64,000 bases of DNA from Candidatus Thorarchaeota archaeon (GCA_021498125.1 JAIZWL010000005.1:121449-185448); one strand, 5' to 3'. Counted from the stretch's first letter, positions 8,807 to 18,387 are shown. The notes: generated from the sequence alone by a model not told the origin. Numbers and translations: made by a program.

Positions 8807-9802
8807 TTATGAGAGTTCATTTTCAATCAGCCATTCAGGAGGCGCTTCAAAGGTGGATGAAAGAATGAAGCTCTCGTAAACGGTCACTCCCTTCGTGGTA
8901 GTAAACTGCTTTCCTGTTCGGTAAATTCGGGGATATTTTCCGATAAGGTTCAACCGGATTGGGCACCGAAGATCCATCTCTAGAACTTGAAGAATAGAAT
9001 TGATGAGATTCAAAGACTCATTTTGGATGTCAGGATCATTCAATTCGGGTTTCAAACGTTCCTTTGTCGTGTTAGAAAACATAGGCGATGGATTGATCAC
9101 CGCAGCTACGATAATTGCAATAGAAATGACAACCATGATAATGAGTATTTCAACAGTTGGGGCAAGTTGGATATTTAGCGAGTCCATAATTACAAATCCA
9201 AAAAAGATTGTTAGTACAATAATCCAGAATGCAATTGCAACTTTCAGTATATTCTTGCGTCTGGTAGATACTACTGTACCAATATGTGACTCTATTTTGT
9301 TCAGCCATGATTTTGATTCGTCCGGAGCGAATACTGAAAGTATCTTCGCATGAGATCTGACAATTTGCGAATCATATAAAGAATGAAATCGTATGTCCTG
9401 TCCAATGGCAATTCTACGTTCGACATGCCCGGCCAGGATCATATCGACAAACTCGATTGCATCGGCGATCTGACCACGTGATATATTACGACATCCCCTG
9501 TGACCATCTTTGCGCGCCGGGTATTTAAGAATTAATGAACCAGTACCTATCCAGATGAGTGCAGGGATACCAACTGTCAACCATGACAAGATTTCTGAGT
9601 CATCAGTAATTGACCTCCCAATGTATCCCAAAATTGGGGATGAAACTAATGCAATAACCAATGAAACTATCATGGAGAAACAGACAAAGGGCACACTAAG
9701 TTCATACTCATTACGCCAAGGTTGTTGTCCCTTCAGGTACGCTTCAAATTCCTTGTGGCAGTCATTATCTGCAAAAAACACCATTATCACCGTTATATCC
9801 AC
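8807..9802 (-). CDS. Membrane protein with a C-terminal domain shared with the 782-residue protein
   Basis: 331 residues: two membrane segments near residues 35-90, a cytosolic segment (about 95-180), a second hydrophobic pair (about 185-240), then a soluble C-terminal domain of about 85 residues. That last domain (IRLNLIGKYPRIYRTGKQF, then TTTKGVTVYESFIL) matches the end of the protein at 30636-32984 (LRIYVINSYPEVVYTGRSF, then VTTEGVEFREAII), so the two share a homologous tail. The function is not recognised. The Thr/Gly-rich beta pattern suggests a small beta domain on the cytosolic side. Confidence 0.7.
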   Translation of the reverse strand: MDITVIMVFFADNDCHKEFEAYLKGQQPWRNEYELSVPFVCFSMIVSLVIALVSSPILGYIGRSITDDSEILSWLTVGIPALIWIGTGSLILKYPARKDGHRGCRNISRGQIADAIEFVDMILAGHVERRIAIGQDIRFHSLYDSQIVRSHAKILSVFAPDESKSWLNKIESHIGTVVSTRRKNILKVAIAFWIIVLTIFFGFVIMDSLNIQLAPTVEILIIMVVISIAIIVAAVINPSPMFSNTTKERLKPELNDPDIQNESLNLINSILQVLEMDLRCPIRLNLIGKYPRIYRTGKQFTTTKGVTVYESFILSSTFEAPPEWLIENELS

Positions 9803-9889
9803 AATTGGTCAGATAAAATGGTAAAAATATAGATTTAAAGGTTCTGACATTTTGTTGCCATCAGTAATAATTATTGAACTTATGCAATC

Positions 9890-11101
9890 CTACCTTATTT
9901 TATTCAATATTTTTGAACGAACATATGAAGGAGCAATGGCAAAGATCGCCCCTAAAACTGATCTGTTTCCAAGGAGCATCTCAGCGACTATCCGTGAATT
10001 TTTCTCTGATGTTAGAAGTGATGCAGCCATCCCCGACGAGTCACCGTGCATGAGGCGTTTCTGGAGCCAAAGACCCCACTTCAGGTCGGATCCAATCTTA
10101 CGAGACCATGCACGTTCGTAAGAACCGAGCCGTTTTCTTGAGAAATCATTATGCGCCAGTGCGTTGATTGCGGTCTCGGCTGCAAGTTGCCCACCGATCA
10201 TAGAGTAATAGATTCCTTCTCCAGTTATTGGTGAGCAGTGGGCGGCTGCATCACCCGCAAGCATGATTCTCTCGGAGAAAGAGGGTCTCACAACTCCTGC
10301 AAGAGGCATGAGTGCTGCATCACGTTTTATGAGGCGGGCATTTTGTAATTCACTTTTTGCAGGTTCACACTCATAAACGAGGTGGTTCAAATAATCTTCA
10401 AGCCTCTTCTCGGACTTTTTTATCTCAGAAACTAGACCTCCGGTTCCGACAACGGTCACATGACCTCGCGGAAAGATCCAAGCATATCCATGTGGTGAGA
10501 ACTCGGAACCATAATAGAATTCGTTCGTTTGTTCAAATGGGGGCTGGGACGGATCTCTCTCAAAATAAAATTGATTTGCGTAGCCTACAGCATTTGATGG
10601 TAGACGGTCTCGTACTAGTGATGTTTTTGTTGATACAGGATTTGCCCCACTACAATCAAGAATCAGTTTACAGGACAGAACGTTCGAACTATCATTGTCC
10701 TTGATAGTGACGCGGCAACCGTCCGAGTCAATTGAGATTCCCGTGACCTCTGAGTTCATACGAACATGATCTTGATGGTGTGCTACTCTCTGAAGTAAAT
10801 GAGTCCCTAGATCACGACGCGCAATATTGTAGCCCTCTACCTCTTCGAATTCTACCGTTATGGCATCCATCGTTGGAAATTTCATTCGTATCGATCGTAC
10901 TGGAGACCATTCGGGACGGGGTGTGATTCCAAATTCTCTAAGCGCACGCATAGGAAGAAATCCGCCACATGGCTTGTTCTCACCGGGCGCAGAGTCACGA
11001 TCGATCACAAGGTAGTCAGCATCAATAGTGGATAGGGTCTGGGCCGCCATGAGCCCTGCGGGCCCGGCTCCGATAATGATCACATCAACATCAGTATGCA
11101 T
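9890..11101 (-). CDS. Geranylgeranyl-reductase-family FAD oxidoreductase
   Basis: 403 residues, usual for this family. The N-terminus has the dinucleotide-binding GAGPAG (residues 11-16) with the following acidic residue in LVIDRD. CGGFLP follows near residue 46, HGYAWIFP lies in the substrate domain, and AGDAAAHCSPITGEG near residue 290 is the second FAD motif. Family members saturate the prenyl chains of archaeal membrane lipids or of quinones, so a role in lipid saturation is likely, but related enzymes act on other polyprenyl substrates. A TATA-like box lies 25-32 bases before the ATG, which would make the mRNA nearly leaderless, and repeat cluster B begins directly upstream of that box. 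Confidence 0.85.
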   Translation of the reverse strand: MHTDVDVIIIGAGPAGLMAAQTLSTIDADYLVIDRDSAPGENKPCGGFLPMRALREFGITPRPEWSPVRSIRMKFPTMDAITVEFEEVEGYNIARRDLGTHLLQRVAHHQDHVRMNSEVTGISIDSDGCRVTIKDNDSSNVLSCKLILDCSGANPVSTKTSLVRDRLPSNAVGYANQFYFERDPSQPPFEQTNEFYYGSEFSPHGYAWIFPRGHVTVVGTGGLVSEIKKSEKRLEDYLNHLVYECEPAKSELQNARLIKRDAALMPLAGVVRPSFSERIMLAGDAAAHCSPITGEGIYYSMIGGQLAAETAINALAHNDFSRKRLGSYERAWSRKIGSDLKWGLWLQKRLMHGDSSGMAASLLTSEKNSRIVAEMLLGNRSVLGAIFAIAPSYVRSKILNKIR

Positions 11102-11125
11102 GTTGCCTATTCACAGGCAGTGACC

Positions 11126-11133
11126 ATAATAAA
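11126..11133 (-). promoter_or_regulatory. TATA-like box for the reductase gene
   Basis: On the minus strand the word is TTTATTAT, about 25 bases before ATG 11101, the normal archaeal spacing for a start of transcription at or next to the start codon. The half-site at 11145-11159 of repeat cluster B lies just upstream, where an activator or a BRE-blocking repressor would sit. Confidence 0.45.
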
Positions 11134-11144
11134 TGGCTGCATTT

Positions 11145-11436
11145 ACTAGTACACGTATGCAAGTTTTGCGATCTATGGTCATTCCGGCATACGTGTACTC
11201 ATGAGGGTCTAGTACACGTATGATTTTAGAAGTACACGCAAAAATAAGAGCGGGAAATTATGCGTGTACTAGTACACGCATTAATTCAAGAGGTGTGGAG
11301 AGTACACGTGTGACGTTGAGAGGTGTTTTTCGTATTTCCCGGCGGAGTGATGTTTTTGGCTTGGTTTTGGAGATTTATACAACGAACGAGCAGTGAGGAG
11401 TGATTGTCTGCTGAGCCACGTGTACTAGTACACGTG
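11145..11436. repeat. Palindromic repeat cluster B (ACGTGTACTAGTACACGT family)
   Basis: Seven elements: half-sites at 11145-11159, 11188-11200, 11209-11222, 11230-11240 and 11300-11312, and two perfect 20-base palindromes, TGCGTGTACTAGTACACGCA at 11261-11280 and CACGTGTACTAGTACACGTG at 11417-11436. The half-site matches cluster A. The cluster lies upstream of the reductase gene. No open frame within it looks real, and 11437-11594 holds nothing I recognise. Confidence 0.75.
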
Positions 11437-11594
11437 AGTATTTGGAACCGTGTGATATCCATATTATATCGGGAAATGATTGTGTATCAAGCTACTAGGA
11501 CCAAGCACATGAAGAGGATCACTAAGAAGATAGGTTGCGGATTTTTTGTGTGGTGCATGATGGATAGTCGTATCACACATCGCATGAATCACAT

Positions 11595-13190
11595 TTAGAT
11601 CGAGGTGACCTCGGTCCAATTCACAAAGTAGACTGACATTGTGTCACGACCGCAGATCACATTATCATCAAGATGAATATGATATAGAACTGTGTAATGA
11701 TTTCCGATGGCCAATTTGTAATATATAAATAACTCGTCAAAGAATGCAAAATACGAGCAGTTCTGGCTACGAAGATATCGGAGCGTTTCTGTTCGTGACA
11801 TATTAGCGTGGAGGATCTCAGGGCTTACGAGACCTGCAAGATCAATGACTCTTCGGCCTGAAAGATAACGAATTGCGCCAACATCATGGGTTGCAATCAC
11901 CGCATCTTCAGGTGTGTGATCTCGTAACCAATATCCTATGTCAACTTGCATGTCGTTAATATTTTTCACAGAGTTGCCATAGAAATTCGCCTGTTGGATA
12001 TAGGCTGGAACAATAGGGAGAATCAGAATTCCGATCGTGATAATGACGGTCACTATATTCACGTGGCCAATACGTGGAAGGGACAGATCAGCAAATGCCA
12101 ATCTATCAAAAACGTTTGCAACACAAATGACTGCGCAGATCATGAACATATCAAAGATTGGAACCAGATATCGAGAATTGTTTATGAGCGCCAAATATGG
12201 CATTACCAATCGATATACGAGAGTCAGGACCACAGGATAGGTCCACAGATACGGTTTTGCATGCTTGACTAGAACCAGCCCAAGGAAGATTGCAATCAGC
12301 AGAAACGGCCAACTGGCTAGCCAATAGGTCCACCACCAGTCCCACACCGCGATCTCGGCGGGGCCATTCTGATGCACCTTCGCATAGAATGTATCTGGAA
12401 GCGGAAGCCCTGTTACACTAAGACAATGAAGAATCCATGGAAGAGCAATAAGCCCTGCGATAATTACTGCGATTGCTACAGTCTTCAAGACATGCCTATA
12501 CGATTCATGGCCAGTCAGATAGACTGCCCAGATCAAGAAACCAATACCAACTAGTAGTATGCCTTCAGGCCGTGCCAGATAAGAGAGACCCAATAATGCT
12601 CCCACGATGTAGCGATCACCAGTTTGGGAACGTTCGTAGACAAAGATGGACCCGAGAAGAAGAAACAAAAAGATCGGGAATTCCATTCCGGATAGCATGA
12701 GCCATGTGGTCTTGGGGACGATGACAAATGCGATCATACCGAGAATGGAGTAAATCCCCCTCTCAGTGTGTCGAAGAATCAAGAGACCTACAATAAACGT
12801 ACAGAGGATATAGAAAAATATTGATATTATATATACCCCTATGATCAGTCCATCTACATCGCTAGCAAGATAAAACAGAGGCACTAGAATGATCGACCAG
12901 AGAGGGCTGGTGGAACCTGTGGACGGATGGCCAGGGGAGTATTCCCAAGGTGTTCCCTCATAGATCGTTCGGGCATATTGAAGGTGAATCCACGAATCAT
13001 CCAGAGAAAAGCCGATAGTAGACCAGGTAGCTAGAGTGGTGAGATAATGGAGTGATGTGAGCAGAGTAATGATGCAAGCGGCGATGAACACATGCCCCTC
13101 GGTCGTTCTAAGAAAAGCTAGGGCCTGTCTAATGTAAGAAACAGTTCTACCTATGAAGACCTTTGCAAAAACGCTGATCCTACTTGACAT
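11595..13190 (-). CDS. GT-C type membrane glycosyltransferase (dolichyl-phosphate-sugar dependent type)
   Basis: 531 residues with about 11 hydrophobic helices and a soluble C-terminal domain. After the first helix comes FSLDDSWIHLQYARTIYEG, the acidic D-D loop typical of GT-C enzymes of the PMT/ArnT/GT39 group, then GSTSPLW. These enzymes transfer a sugar from a lipid-phosphate carrier on the outer side of the membrane. A Tyr/Phe-rich C-terminal domain (SQNCSYFAFF, then DTMSVYF) ends the protein. A decayed copy of this tail lies at 17996-18197. Acceptor and sugar are not predictable. The gene stands alone, with no other envelope-glycan gene nearby. Confidence 0.75.
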   Translation of the reverse strand: MSSRISVFAKVFIGRTVSYIRQALAFLRTTEGHVFIAACIITLLTSLHYLTTLATWSTIGFSLDDSWIHLQYARTIYEGTPWEYSPGHPSTGSTSPLWSIILVPLFYLASDVDGLIIGVYIISIFFYILCTFIVGLLILRHTERGIYSILGMIAFVIVPKTTWLMLSGMEFPIFLFLLLGSIFVYERSQTGDRYIVGALLGLSYLARPEGILLVGIGFLIWAVYLTGHESYRHVLKTVAIAVIIAGLIALPWILHCLSVTGLPLPDTFYAKVHQNGPAEIAVWDWWWTYWLASWPFLLIAIFLGLVLVKHAKPYLWTYPVVLTLVYRLVMPYLALINNSRYLVPIFDMFMICAVICVANVFDRLAFADLSLPRIGHVNIVTVIITIGILILPIVPAYIQQANFYGNSVKNINDMQVDIGYWLRDHTPEDAVIATHDVGAIRYLSGRRVIDLAGLVSPEILHANMSRTETLRYLRSQNCSYFAFFDELFIYYKLAIGNHYTVLYHIHLDDNVICGRDTMSVYFVNWTEVTSI

Positions 13191-13472
13191 CTATGTTGCT
13201 ACTCCCTTCTAACACGATGCGGGTCAAATAGAAATAAGTTAAACTTTTCTTAACAGAGAACACTTGGATTGGTTCATGTGATAGGAAATGGTCTGAGCAA
13301 GAATATCAAGTCCCACGTAATTTTGGATCACTGATGCCTTCGTTCGACCCGAATGCGGATGTAACGTCATTAAAATACATGTGTGAACTGGGATTTATGA
13401 GAATAGTAGATGACTCATTCCATCGAATAATTGTCGGGACATGATGCCTTCTTAACTAAGGGAGATTTTCAG

Positions 13473-14252
13473 ATGCCAGTAGTAGAGGTTCAAAACTATA
13501 CAAAGTCATTTGGTAGCACTGTAGCTGTCAATAATGTGTCTTTTGAAGTTCGTGAGGGAGAAGTATACGGGATCTTAGGTCCCAACGGCGCAGGAAAGAC
13601 TACGACCCTCAAGTTGCTCATGGGCTTGTTAGAACCCGACTCTGGAACAGGAAAGATCTTTGGCATGGATTGTATAGAAGACCCCATTGAGGTCAAGAAA
13701 CTGGTGGGATACGTACCAGAGGAACACATGTTATACGATTCGTTAACGCCACGCGAGTTATACGAGTTCATCGCCTCAATTCGTGATCTTCCGGATATCA
13801 AGACCAACAACAAGATTCGAAAGATGGTCAAGGCACTCTCTCTTGACAAGTATTTTGATCAGATGATCCTCACGCTCTCTCAGGGGAACCAGCAGAAAGT
13901 ACTCCTGATCTCAGCACTCCTCCACTCTCCCAAATTATTGATCCTTGACGAGCCGTTCTCAGGGCTTGATGTCAAGAGTGTACGGATCATGAAGGACATC
14001 ATTGCGATCCACAAGGAAAATGGTGGAGCAGTTCTGCTAAGCACACATATCATGGAGGTCGCACAGGGTCTCTGTGACCGGATTGGGATTTTGAATAATG
14101 GGCGGTTGATCGCTGAAGGAACCCTTGAGCAGCTGAGAAGCCAAGCAGAGCAAGAGGGGGCAACCCTTGAACAGTTGTTCCTCCGGCTCACAAATCAGGA
14201 AGATGATGTGGCTCAAGGCGTAGATGCACTTAGGGAGGCCCTCTCGGAGTGA
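13473..14252 (+). CDS. ABC transporter ATP-binding subunit
   Basis: 259 residues from ATG 13473, chosen because of the ribosome site AAGGGAG 8-14 bases upstream; the frame is also open for 14 codons more. All ABC motifs are present: Walker A GPNGAGKTT (residues 36-44), signature LSQGNQQKVLL, Walker B LLILDEPFSGLD, and the switch His in STHIMEV. The subtype (EVREGEVYGILGPNG, with a 40-residue helical tail) is the DRA/CcmA family of ABC-2 exporters. It energises the permease encoded next to it, whose GTG start overlaps this stop codon by four bases. Confidence 0.93.
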   Translation: MPVVEVQNYTKSFGSTVAVNNVSFEVREGEVYGILGPNGAGKTTTLKLLMGLLEPDSGTGKIFGMDCIEDPIEVKKLVGYVPEEHMLYDSLTPRELYEFIASIRDLPDIKTNNKIRKMVKALSLDKYFDQMILTLSQGNQQKVLLISALLHSPKLLILDEPFSGLDVKSVRIMKDIIAIHKENGGAVLLSTHIMEVAQGLCDRIGILNNGRLIAEGTLEQLRSQAEQEGATLEQLFLRLTNQEDDVAQGVDALREALSE

Positions 14253-15895
14253 AGTTCACAGAACGTTGGCGGCTCTCAGGGACGATCCTTGCAGAGGCCA
14301 GATTTACGGGATATCTTGACTCCAATCCCATGTACCGGACCAGCCTCAAGGAAAACCCCGATAAGATAATTCAATCGATCAAAAGCAACGTGAAGATCAA
14401 CAATATCTTCCTGATCATACTTCTAATTGGAATGGCTATATCGTCGTTCGCCGCAGGAATGCAAGCGCACCCAGGAGTAGAACCAACCTTTGGGATATCG
14501 ATCTCGTTTGCAACATACTTGGGATTGATGTATGCCACTCTCTTCTTTCTGAACTTGCTTGCGACAACTGGTTTCTTCAATGCTGAACTGTATACACTCC
14601 CTGCGATCCAACCTCTGTCCCGAAGAGAGAGCACAGAACTCTTTATGCTCGCGTTTGTACGAATCTTCTTCTGGCCAGTCATTGCAGCCGTCGCCACGTA
14701 TCCGCTTCTATTGTTCTTCTCACACGGCATATTGGCTGCACTCATCGCCGTGGTTGCCTGTGCATCAACAGCGATCTTGTCGATCGGATCACTTATTCTT
14801 ACTTCAAGATGGTTTTACAGAAAAGCCCATAGCTCGACTCAGAGCAAGGCTACTACAGTACTCCGCTTTGTCGCAGGACTGGGACTGGTCTTGGGCATGA
14901 TGGCAATTTACAGCATGATGTCGGTCATTCCTAGGATCATAGAGTTCATTTTCCAAGCTACGTCTTCATCGTCGACCCTGTCCAATTTCATGATCGTCTT
15001 GAGTGTGATGTTCCCCTTCTCCTATGGTCAATTGCTTGCAGTAGTGATCAACCCAAGCGCCCTAGACCCATTGATGATCATTATGACACTTCTCGGGTCG
15101 GCACTCTATACAGGCTTGGCTTATGTCGCATATCGCAGAGGAGGAGGCATCTTGGAGTCCGCAACCATCGGAGGTCTGGTCGCGGAGACCACGAGTAAAA
15201 GAAAACAAATTGGGATTCGTATTCGGAGACGATTGTTCGCCATTATTTTCAAAGATGTTCGTATCGCCTCTCGAAGCCTCGGCTCTACAATTATTTTCGT
15301 GCTTCCGATCTTGATGATTCTCGTTTTTGTTCCTGCAAGCCAAATCTGGGTCGGGTCCTATCTCCGAAGCTCCTTTGTATTGATGGAGATAGTATATGTG
15401 CAAATGTTGTCCGGCCTGATCGTTCTCTCACTCCTAGCATATGACACTCAAGGCTCTTCAATAATGGAAGGCTTACCATTGGGATCAACGGACATGGTGT
15501 ATGCAAAAACAATATTATTTTTCACTATTCAGAGCTCGGCATTCATTGTCATCTCGGTCTTGATTGCCTTTTCAAATCCTATTACGCCCCTGCTCATGCT
15601 ACTCCCTCTATTTCAGATCCCAGTGAGCTTTGCAATGTGCGCTATTACAATCGTTGGGGTCTATCGACTTAGAGGAAATGGGAGATCTGTTGCGGTATCA
15701 ATGACGGGGGACGCTCCAATAGTAGTGTTTACAGTTATATTAGCAGGATTAATCGGCAGTATCCCTCTTCTAGTCTATGTAGTTCTACTGTTGCAGTATC
15801 ATGTGCATCTAATTGCACTCCTTGGACAAGTAGGCATAGGTGTTCTACTTGTACTGTTGGCCGTCAAAGCCACACCACATTTGCTAAAGGATTGA
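14249..15895 (+). CDS. ABC-2 type exporter permease
   Basis: 548 residues starting at GTG 14249, whose bases overlap the ATPase stop (GTGA). About 12-14 hydrophobic segments are arranged in two blocks: residues 50-330, then an amphipathic basic loop (TSKRKQIGIRIRRRLFA), then residues 345-545. This is the long two-block permease form usually encoded as a single partner of one CcmA-type ATPase. With the preceding gene it should form an exporter in the cytoplasmic membrane. The substrate (lipid, peptide, drug) is unknown. The rest of the transcript, 15896-16087, holds no gene. Confidence 0.85.
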   Translation: MKFTERWRLSGTILAEARFTGYLDSNPMYRTSLKENPDKIIQSIKSNVKINNIFLIILLIGMAISSFAAGMQAHPGVEPTFGISISFATYLGLMYATLFFLNLLATTGFFNAELYTLPAIQPLSRRESTELFMLAFVRIFFWPVIAAVATYPLLLFFSHGILAALIAVVACASTAILSIGSLILTSRWFYRKAHSSTQSKATTVLRFVAGLGLVLGMMAIYSMMSVIPRIIEFIFQATSSSSTLSNFMIVLSVMFPFSYGQLLAVVINPSALDPLMIIMTLLGSALYTGLAYVAYRRGGGILESATIGGLVAETTSKRKQIGIRIRRRLFAIIFKDVRIASRSLGSTIIFVLPILMILVFVPASQIWVGSYLRSSFVLMEIVYVQMLSGLIVLSLLAYDTQGSSIMEGLPLGSTDMVYAKTILFFTIQSSAFIVISVLIAFSNPITPLLMLLPLFQIPVSFAMCAITIVGVYRLRGNGRSVAVSMTGDAPIVVFTVILAGLIGSIPLLVYVVLLLQYHVHLIALLGQVGIGVLLVLLAVKATPHLLKD

Positions 15896-16087
15896 GGTGC
15901 CGATTTCTGACCATGTGTCGTTGATCGCAAGTTATCCATTCTTGGCAAAACAAGTGTACATCTTAAATTGTCGGAGTGATGCGGATGCATCATCGTTGTG
16001 TGTGTTGTGTCCACATATTTTTAACTTCAGGGTGCATTATATGATTATATTCTGTGCTAATATACGATTACATTCCCTCCTGTAAAA

Positions 16088-16411
16088 TTGGTGTTGATAG
16101 TAGTGAAATCCTTGACTCTTGATATGATACTAAAATTATTTGAAGAGAACAAACAGGTATTACAGAGAGAATTTGGAGTCAAGAAGATTGGAGTCTTTGG
16201 ATCATATGCCCGTGGTGAGGGGACCAAACACAGTGATATAGATGTGATTGTTGTGTTTGAGGAGGGACAAAAGACCTTCGATAATTATATGGGTCTTGCA
16301 TTCTTCCTTGAGCGACTCTTTGGAAAAAAAGTAGATTTGCTAACACCTGAGGGAATCAGCCCGTATATCTTACCGTACATAGAAAAGGAGATAGTGTATG
16401 AAGAACTATAG
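16088..16411 (+). CDS. mntA: MntA-like minimal nucleotidyltransferase, antitoxin
   Basis: 107 residues from TTG 16088; GTG 16103 is an equally good start and gives the usual family length. The nucleotidyltransferase signature is complete: GSYARGEGTKHSDIDVIV, with the Gly-Ser, the paired acidic residues of SDID, and a third Asp in KKVDLL. Known MntA antitoxins use ATP to add AMP to a tyrosine of the HepT toxin and so silence it. The HepT gene follows with a 14-base overlap, the normal order of type VII toxin-antitoxin modules. AT-rich compared with the ABC genes, which fits a mobile module. Confidence 0.88.
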   Translation: MVLIVVKSLTLDMILKLFEENKQVLQREFGVKKIGVFGSYARGEGTKHSDIDVIVVFEEGQKTFDNYMGLAFFLERLFGKKVDLLTPEGISPYILPYIEKEIVYEEL

Positions 16412-16745
16412 ACCATATCTTCTCCATATACTACAAGAGATCGAGTACATCGAACAGGCATCAAAAGATCTGGACTTTGATGGGTTGATCTCTAATGAAC
16501 ACCTAAAACGTTCGATTGTTCGAAGTCTGGAGATAATTGGAGAAGCATCTAAACATCTACCTCAAAGCCTTAAGACACAGTATGACGCTATTGAATGGCG
16601 AAAGATTTCGGGAATGCGGGATAAATTGATTCATGGGTATTTTGGGATAGATTACTCAATTATTTGGGATGTAATACATCATTATATTCCAAATCTAAAG
16701 AAAACCGTGATTCGTATTCTGGAAAAAAACAACACCGATACATGA
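16398..16745 (+). CDS. hepT: HepT-like HEPN ribonuclease toxin
   Basis: 115 residues, all-helical. The C-terminal half carries RDKLIHGYF, an exact RX4HXY motif: Arg and His are the RNase active site of HEPN toxins and the Tyr is the residue that MntA modifies. An upstream helix (RSIVRSLEIIGEASKHLP) matches the family. It starts at ATG 16398 inside the end of mntA. It should cleave RNA in the cell when not neutralised. The motif is intact, so the toxin is probably functional and the antitoxin must be expressed. 16746-17015 downstream holds only a short CAA/AAC simple repeat. Confidence 0.88.
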   Translation: MKNYRPYLLHILQEIEYIEQASKDLDFDGLISNEHLKRSIVRSLEIIGEASKHLPQSLKTQYDAIEWRKISGMRDKLIHGYFGIDYSIIWDVIHHYIPNLKKTVIRILEKNNTDT

Positions 16746-17015
16746 TTTAGTTTTTTATTTTCTCTCAACCGTTGATTGTAAGTTGGACAGTAGGCCCAGA
16801 GTCCGCCCACCAACGGCAGTGTGCAACAACAACAACAACAACCTCACCATCATGACAAAGATCATACGTGAGATGTCGTTGGGAGTATTTTATCGCCCAT
16901 CTTCAATGTCCCGGAATGTCCAAGTCTTCTGTAGCTGTTGGCAACCCGAGTCGCCACATACCCAATGAGTCGTTCGACCTGTATAGTCTTCTCAGTCTAA
17001 GGCTATGACGTTCAT

Positions 17016-17927
17016 TCATGGGACCAACACGACCAGCACAACACCAATGACCGTAGCTATAACTCCAAGCGCAGTCTTGCGTGTTGGTTGCTCGTGGAGA
17101 TAGTGAATCGAGATCGGAACTGCAAACAGAGGAGCAGTAGAGGCCACTACGGAAGAGATCGCAGCACCAGCATATTGGATTGCATAGACATACAACAGGG
17201 CCCCAATGGCCATTCCGAAAAATCCTGCGATTGCCACCAGCTTTGTCACACGGCGTGATGGAATAGCCATGCCCTGTTTATGCGCTATTAGAAAGATAGG
17301 TATGAAGATCGCGCCCCCGAAGACCATTCGAATGAAGTTTGCAGTGATCGAGTCGACATTGTAATCTCGAAGGCCGACTTGGATAAGCGTGGTACCAAGA
17401 GCGTAGAGAACGGAAGTGATGACGGCAAGGAGAATTCCCCATACATCTATTGATCGATTCTCCTTTTTTTGCTCAGCAGTCTGATTCTGTTCAAGCGCTA
17501 AGACAATAGTGCCAGCTACTGCAATTACTGCTCCTATGATCCGTAACGGGACCACAGGTTCGTTAAGGAACGTGATAGTAAAGATGAAGGTGAGTATCGG
17601 AAAGGTCATTGCGATCGGAAATGCATAGGTGACTCCAATTCTCTCCTGACTCATGAGATAGAGTGTGTCCCCGACTACAGCACCTAAAAATATTGAGAGT
17701 GCGAGAATAATGACAGCCTCTGTTGGTACAGCAAAAGGATTCAGTCCAAGAGGAAGCAGAATTAACAGGGTCATGAACACGACTGAGACCCACATCTTGA
17801 TCGAACTGACCGCAATTGGATGGATATCATTGCTCTGAGACCTATAGAGTACTACTGATATTGCATATAGGATCGACGCGAGAAGACCTGCTGCCGAGCC
17901 AATAAAAATATCCAATCCGGTCTGCAT
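17016..17927 (-). CDS. EamA/DMT-superfamily transporter
   Basis: 303 residues with ten hydrophobic helices arranged as two five-helix repeats: residues 8-145 and 165-303, each ending in the AVIAVAGTIVLAL / VIATVIGVVLVVL pattern of EamA domains. The first helix has GSAAGLLASILYA and the fourth GAVVGDTLYLMSQERIGV, typical of the drug/metabolite family. It likely exports an amino acid, nucleoside or similar compound. The loop between repeats is Gln/Lys-rich (QNQTAEQKKENRS). The gene is alone and lies between two toxin-antitoxin modules. Confidence 0.85.
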   Translation of the reverse strand: MQTGLDIFIGSAAGLLASILYAISVVLYRSQSNDIHPIAVSSIKMWVSVVFMTLLILLPLGLNPFAVPTEAVIILALSIFLGAVVGDTLYLMSQERIGVTYAFPIAMTFPILTFIFTITFLNEPVVPLRIIGAVIAVAGTIVLALEQNQTAEQKKENRSIDVWGILLAVITSVLYALGTTLIQVGLRDYNVDSITANFIRMVFGGAIFIPIFLIAHKQGMAIPSRRVTKLVAIAGFFGMAIGALLYVYAIQYAGAAISSVVASTAPLFAVPISIHYLHEQPTRKTALGVIATVIGVVLVVLVP

Positions 17928-17995
17928 GATTGCTGTATGGTAACGTCTTGATTAAAGAAGGTGCTCCTTGCTGCTATGCTTATAGATTAGGGATG

Positions 17996-18197
17996 CACCA
18001 TGCTAACAAGACAAGATTGGGAATGCTTCGATATCTTGGTAGTCAGAACTGCTCGTACTTTGCATTCTTTGGAAAATAATCGTTATATTATACTATGACA
18101 CTCGAAACTATTACTTCAAAATATACTCGGTTCATCTAGATACTAATGTAGTCTGTGAACAGGATACCATGTCATTCTTTTTGAGAATTGGATTAAA
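17996..18197 (+). pseudogene. Decayed C-terminus of a GT-C glycosyltransferase
   Basis: Bases 17996-18070 translate to HHANKTRLGMLRYLGSQNCS and then YFAFF, and bases 18123-18197 in a shifted frame to YSVHLDTNVVCEQDTMSFFL. Both match the last 65 residues of the intact glycosyltransferase at 11595-13190 in the same order (TLRYLRSQNCSYFAFF, then YHIHLDDNVICGRDTMSVYF). Between them lie stop codons and at least one frameshift. No start remains. It is a relic of a second gene copy, on the opposite strand from the intact one. The rest of 17928-18387 is AT-rich with no gene. Confidence 0.75.
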
Positions 18198-18387
18198 AAT
18201 TCAAAATATTAGACCTTTATAGTTTATTCAAACGTAGCGCGGGATATATTTAAATTAAAGTGTTCCTAACTTAAGTAGAATTCTGAATTTTTACGTAGTA
18301 TTAATATCCAAGAAGATAATAGATTAGTGAATGCTTCTAAAAGGTTTATAGATTGTAATTCCGAAGACAATTGGTGGTGTTATCTTA

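Noticed and set aside
3776..11436. Reading the palindromes as a CRISPR array or insertion-sequence ends.
   Set aside because: Spacing is irregular, units are short palindromes, and no cas or transposase gene is present.
11404..11598. A 64-codon plus-strand frame downstream of cluster B.
   Set aside because: It begins inside a palindrome region, has no ribosome site and unusual composition, and overlaps the end of the glycosyltransferase gene.
16800..16845. CAA/AAC simple repeat after hepT.
   Set aside because: It is short, with no frame or structure attached; treated as low-complexity sequence.
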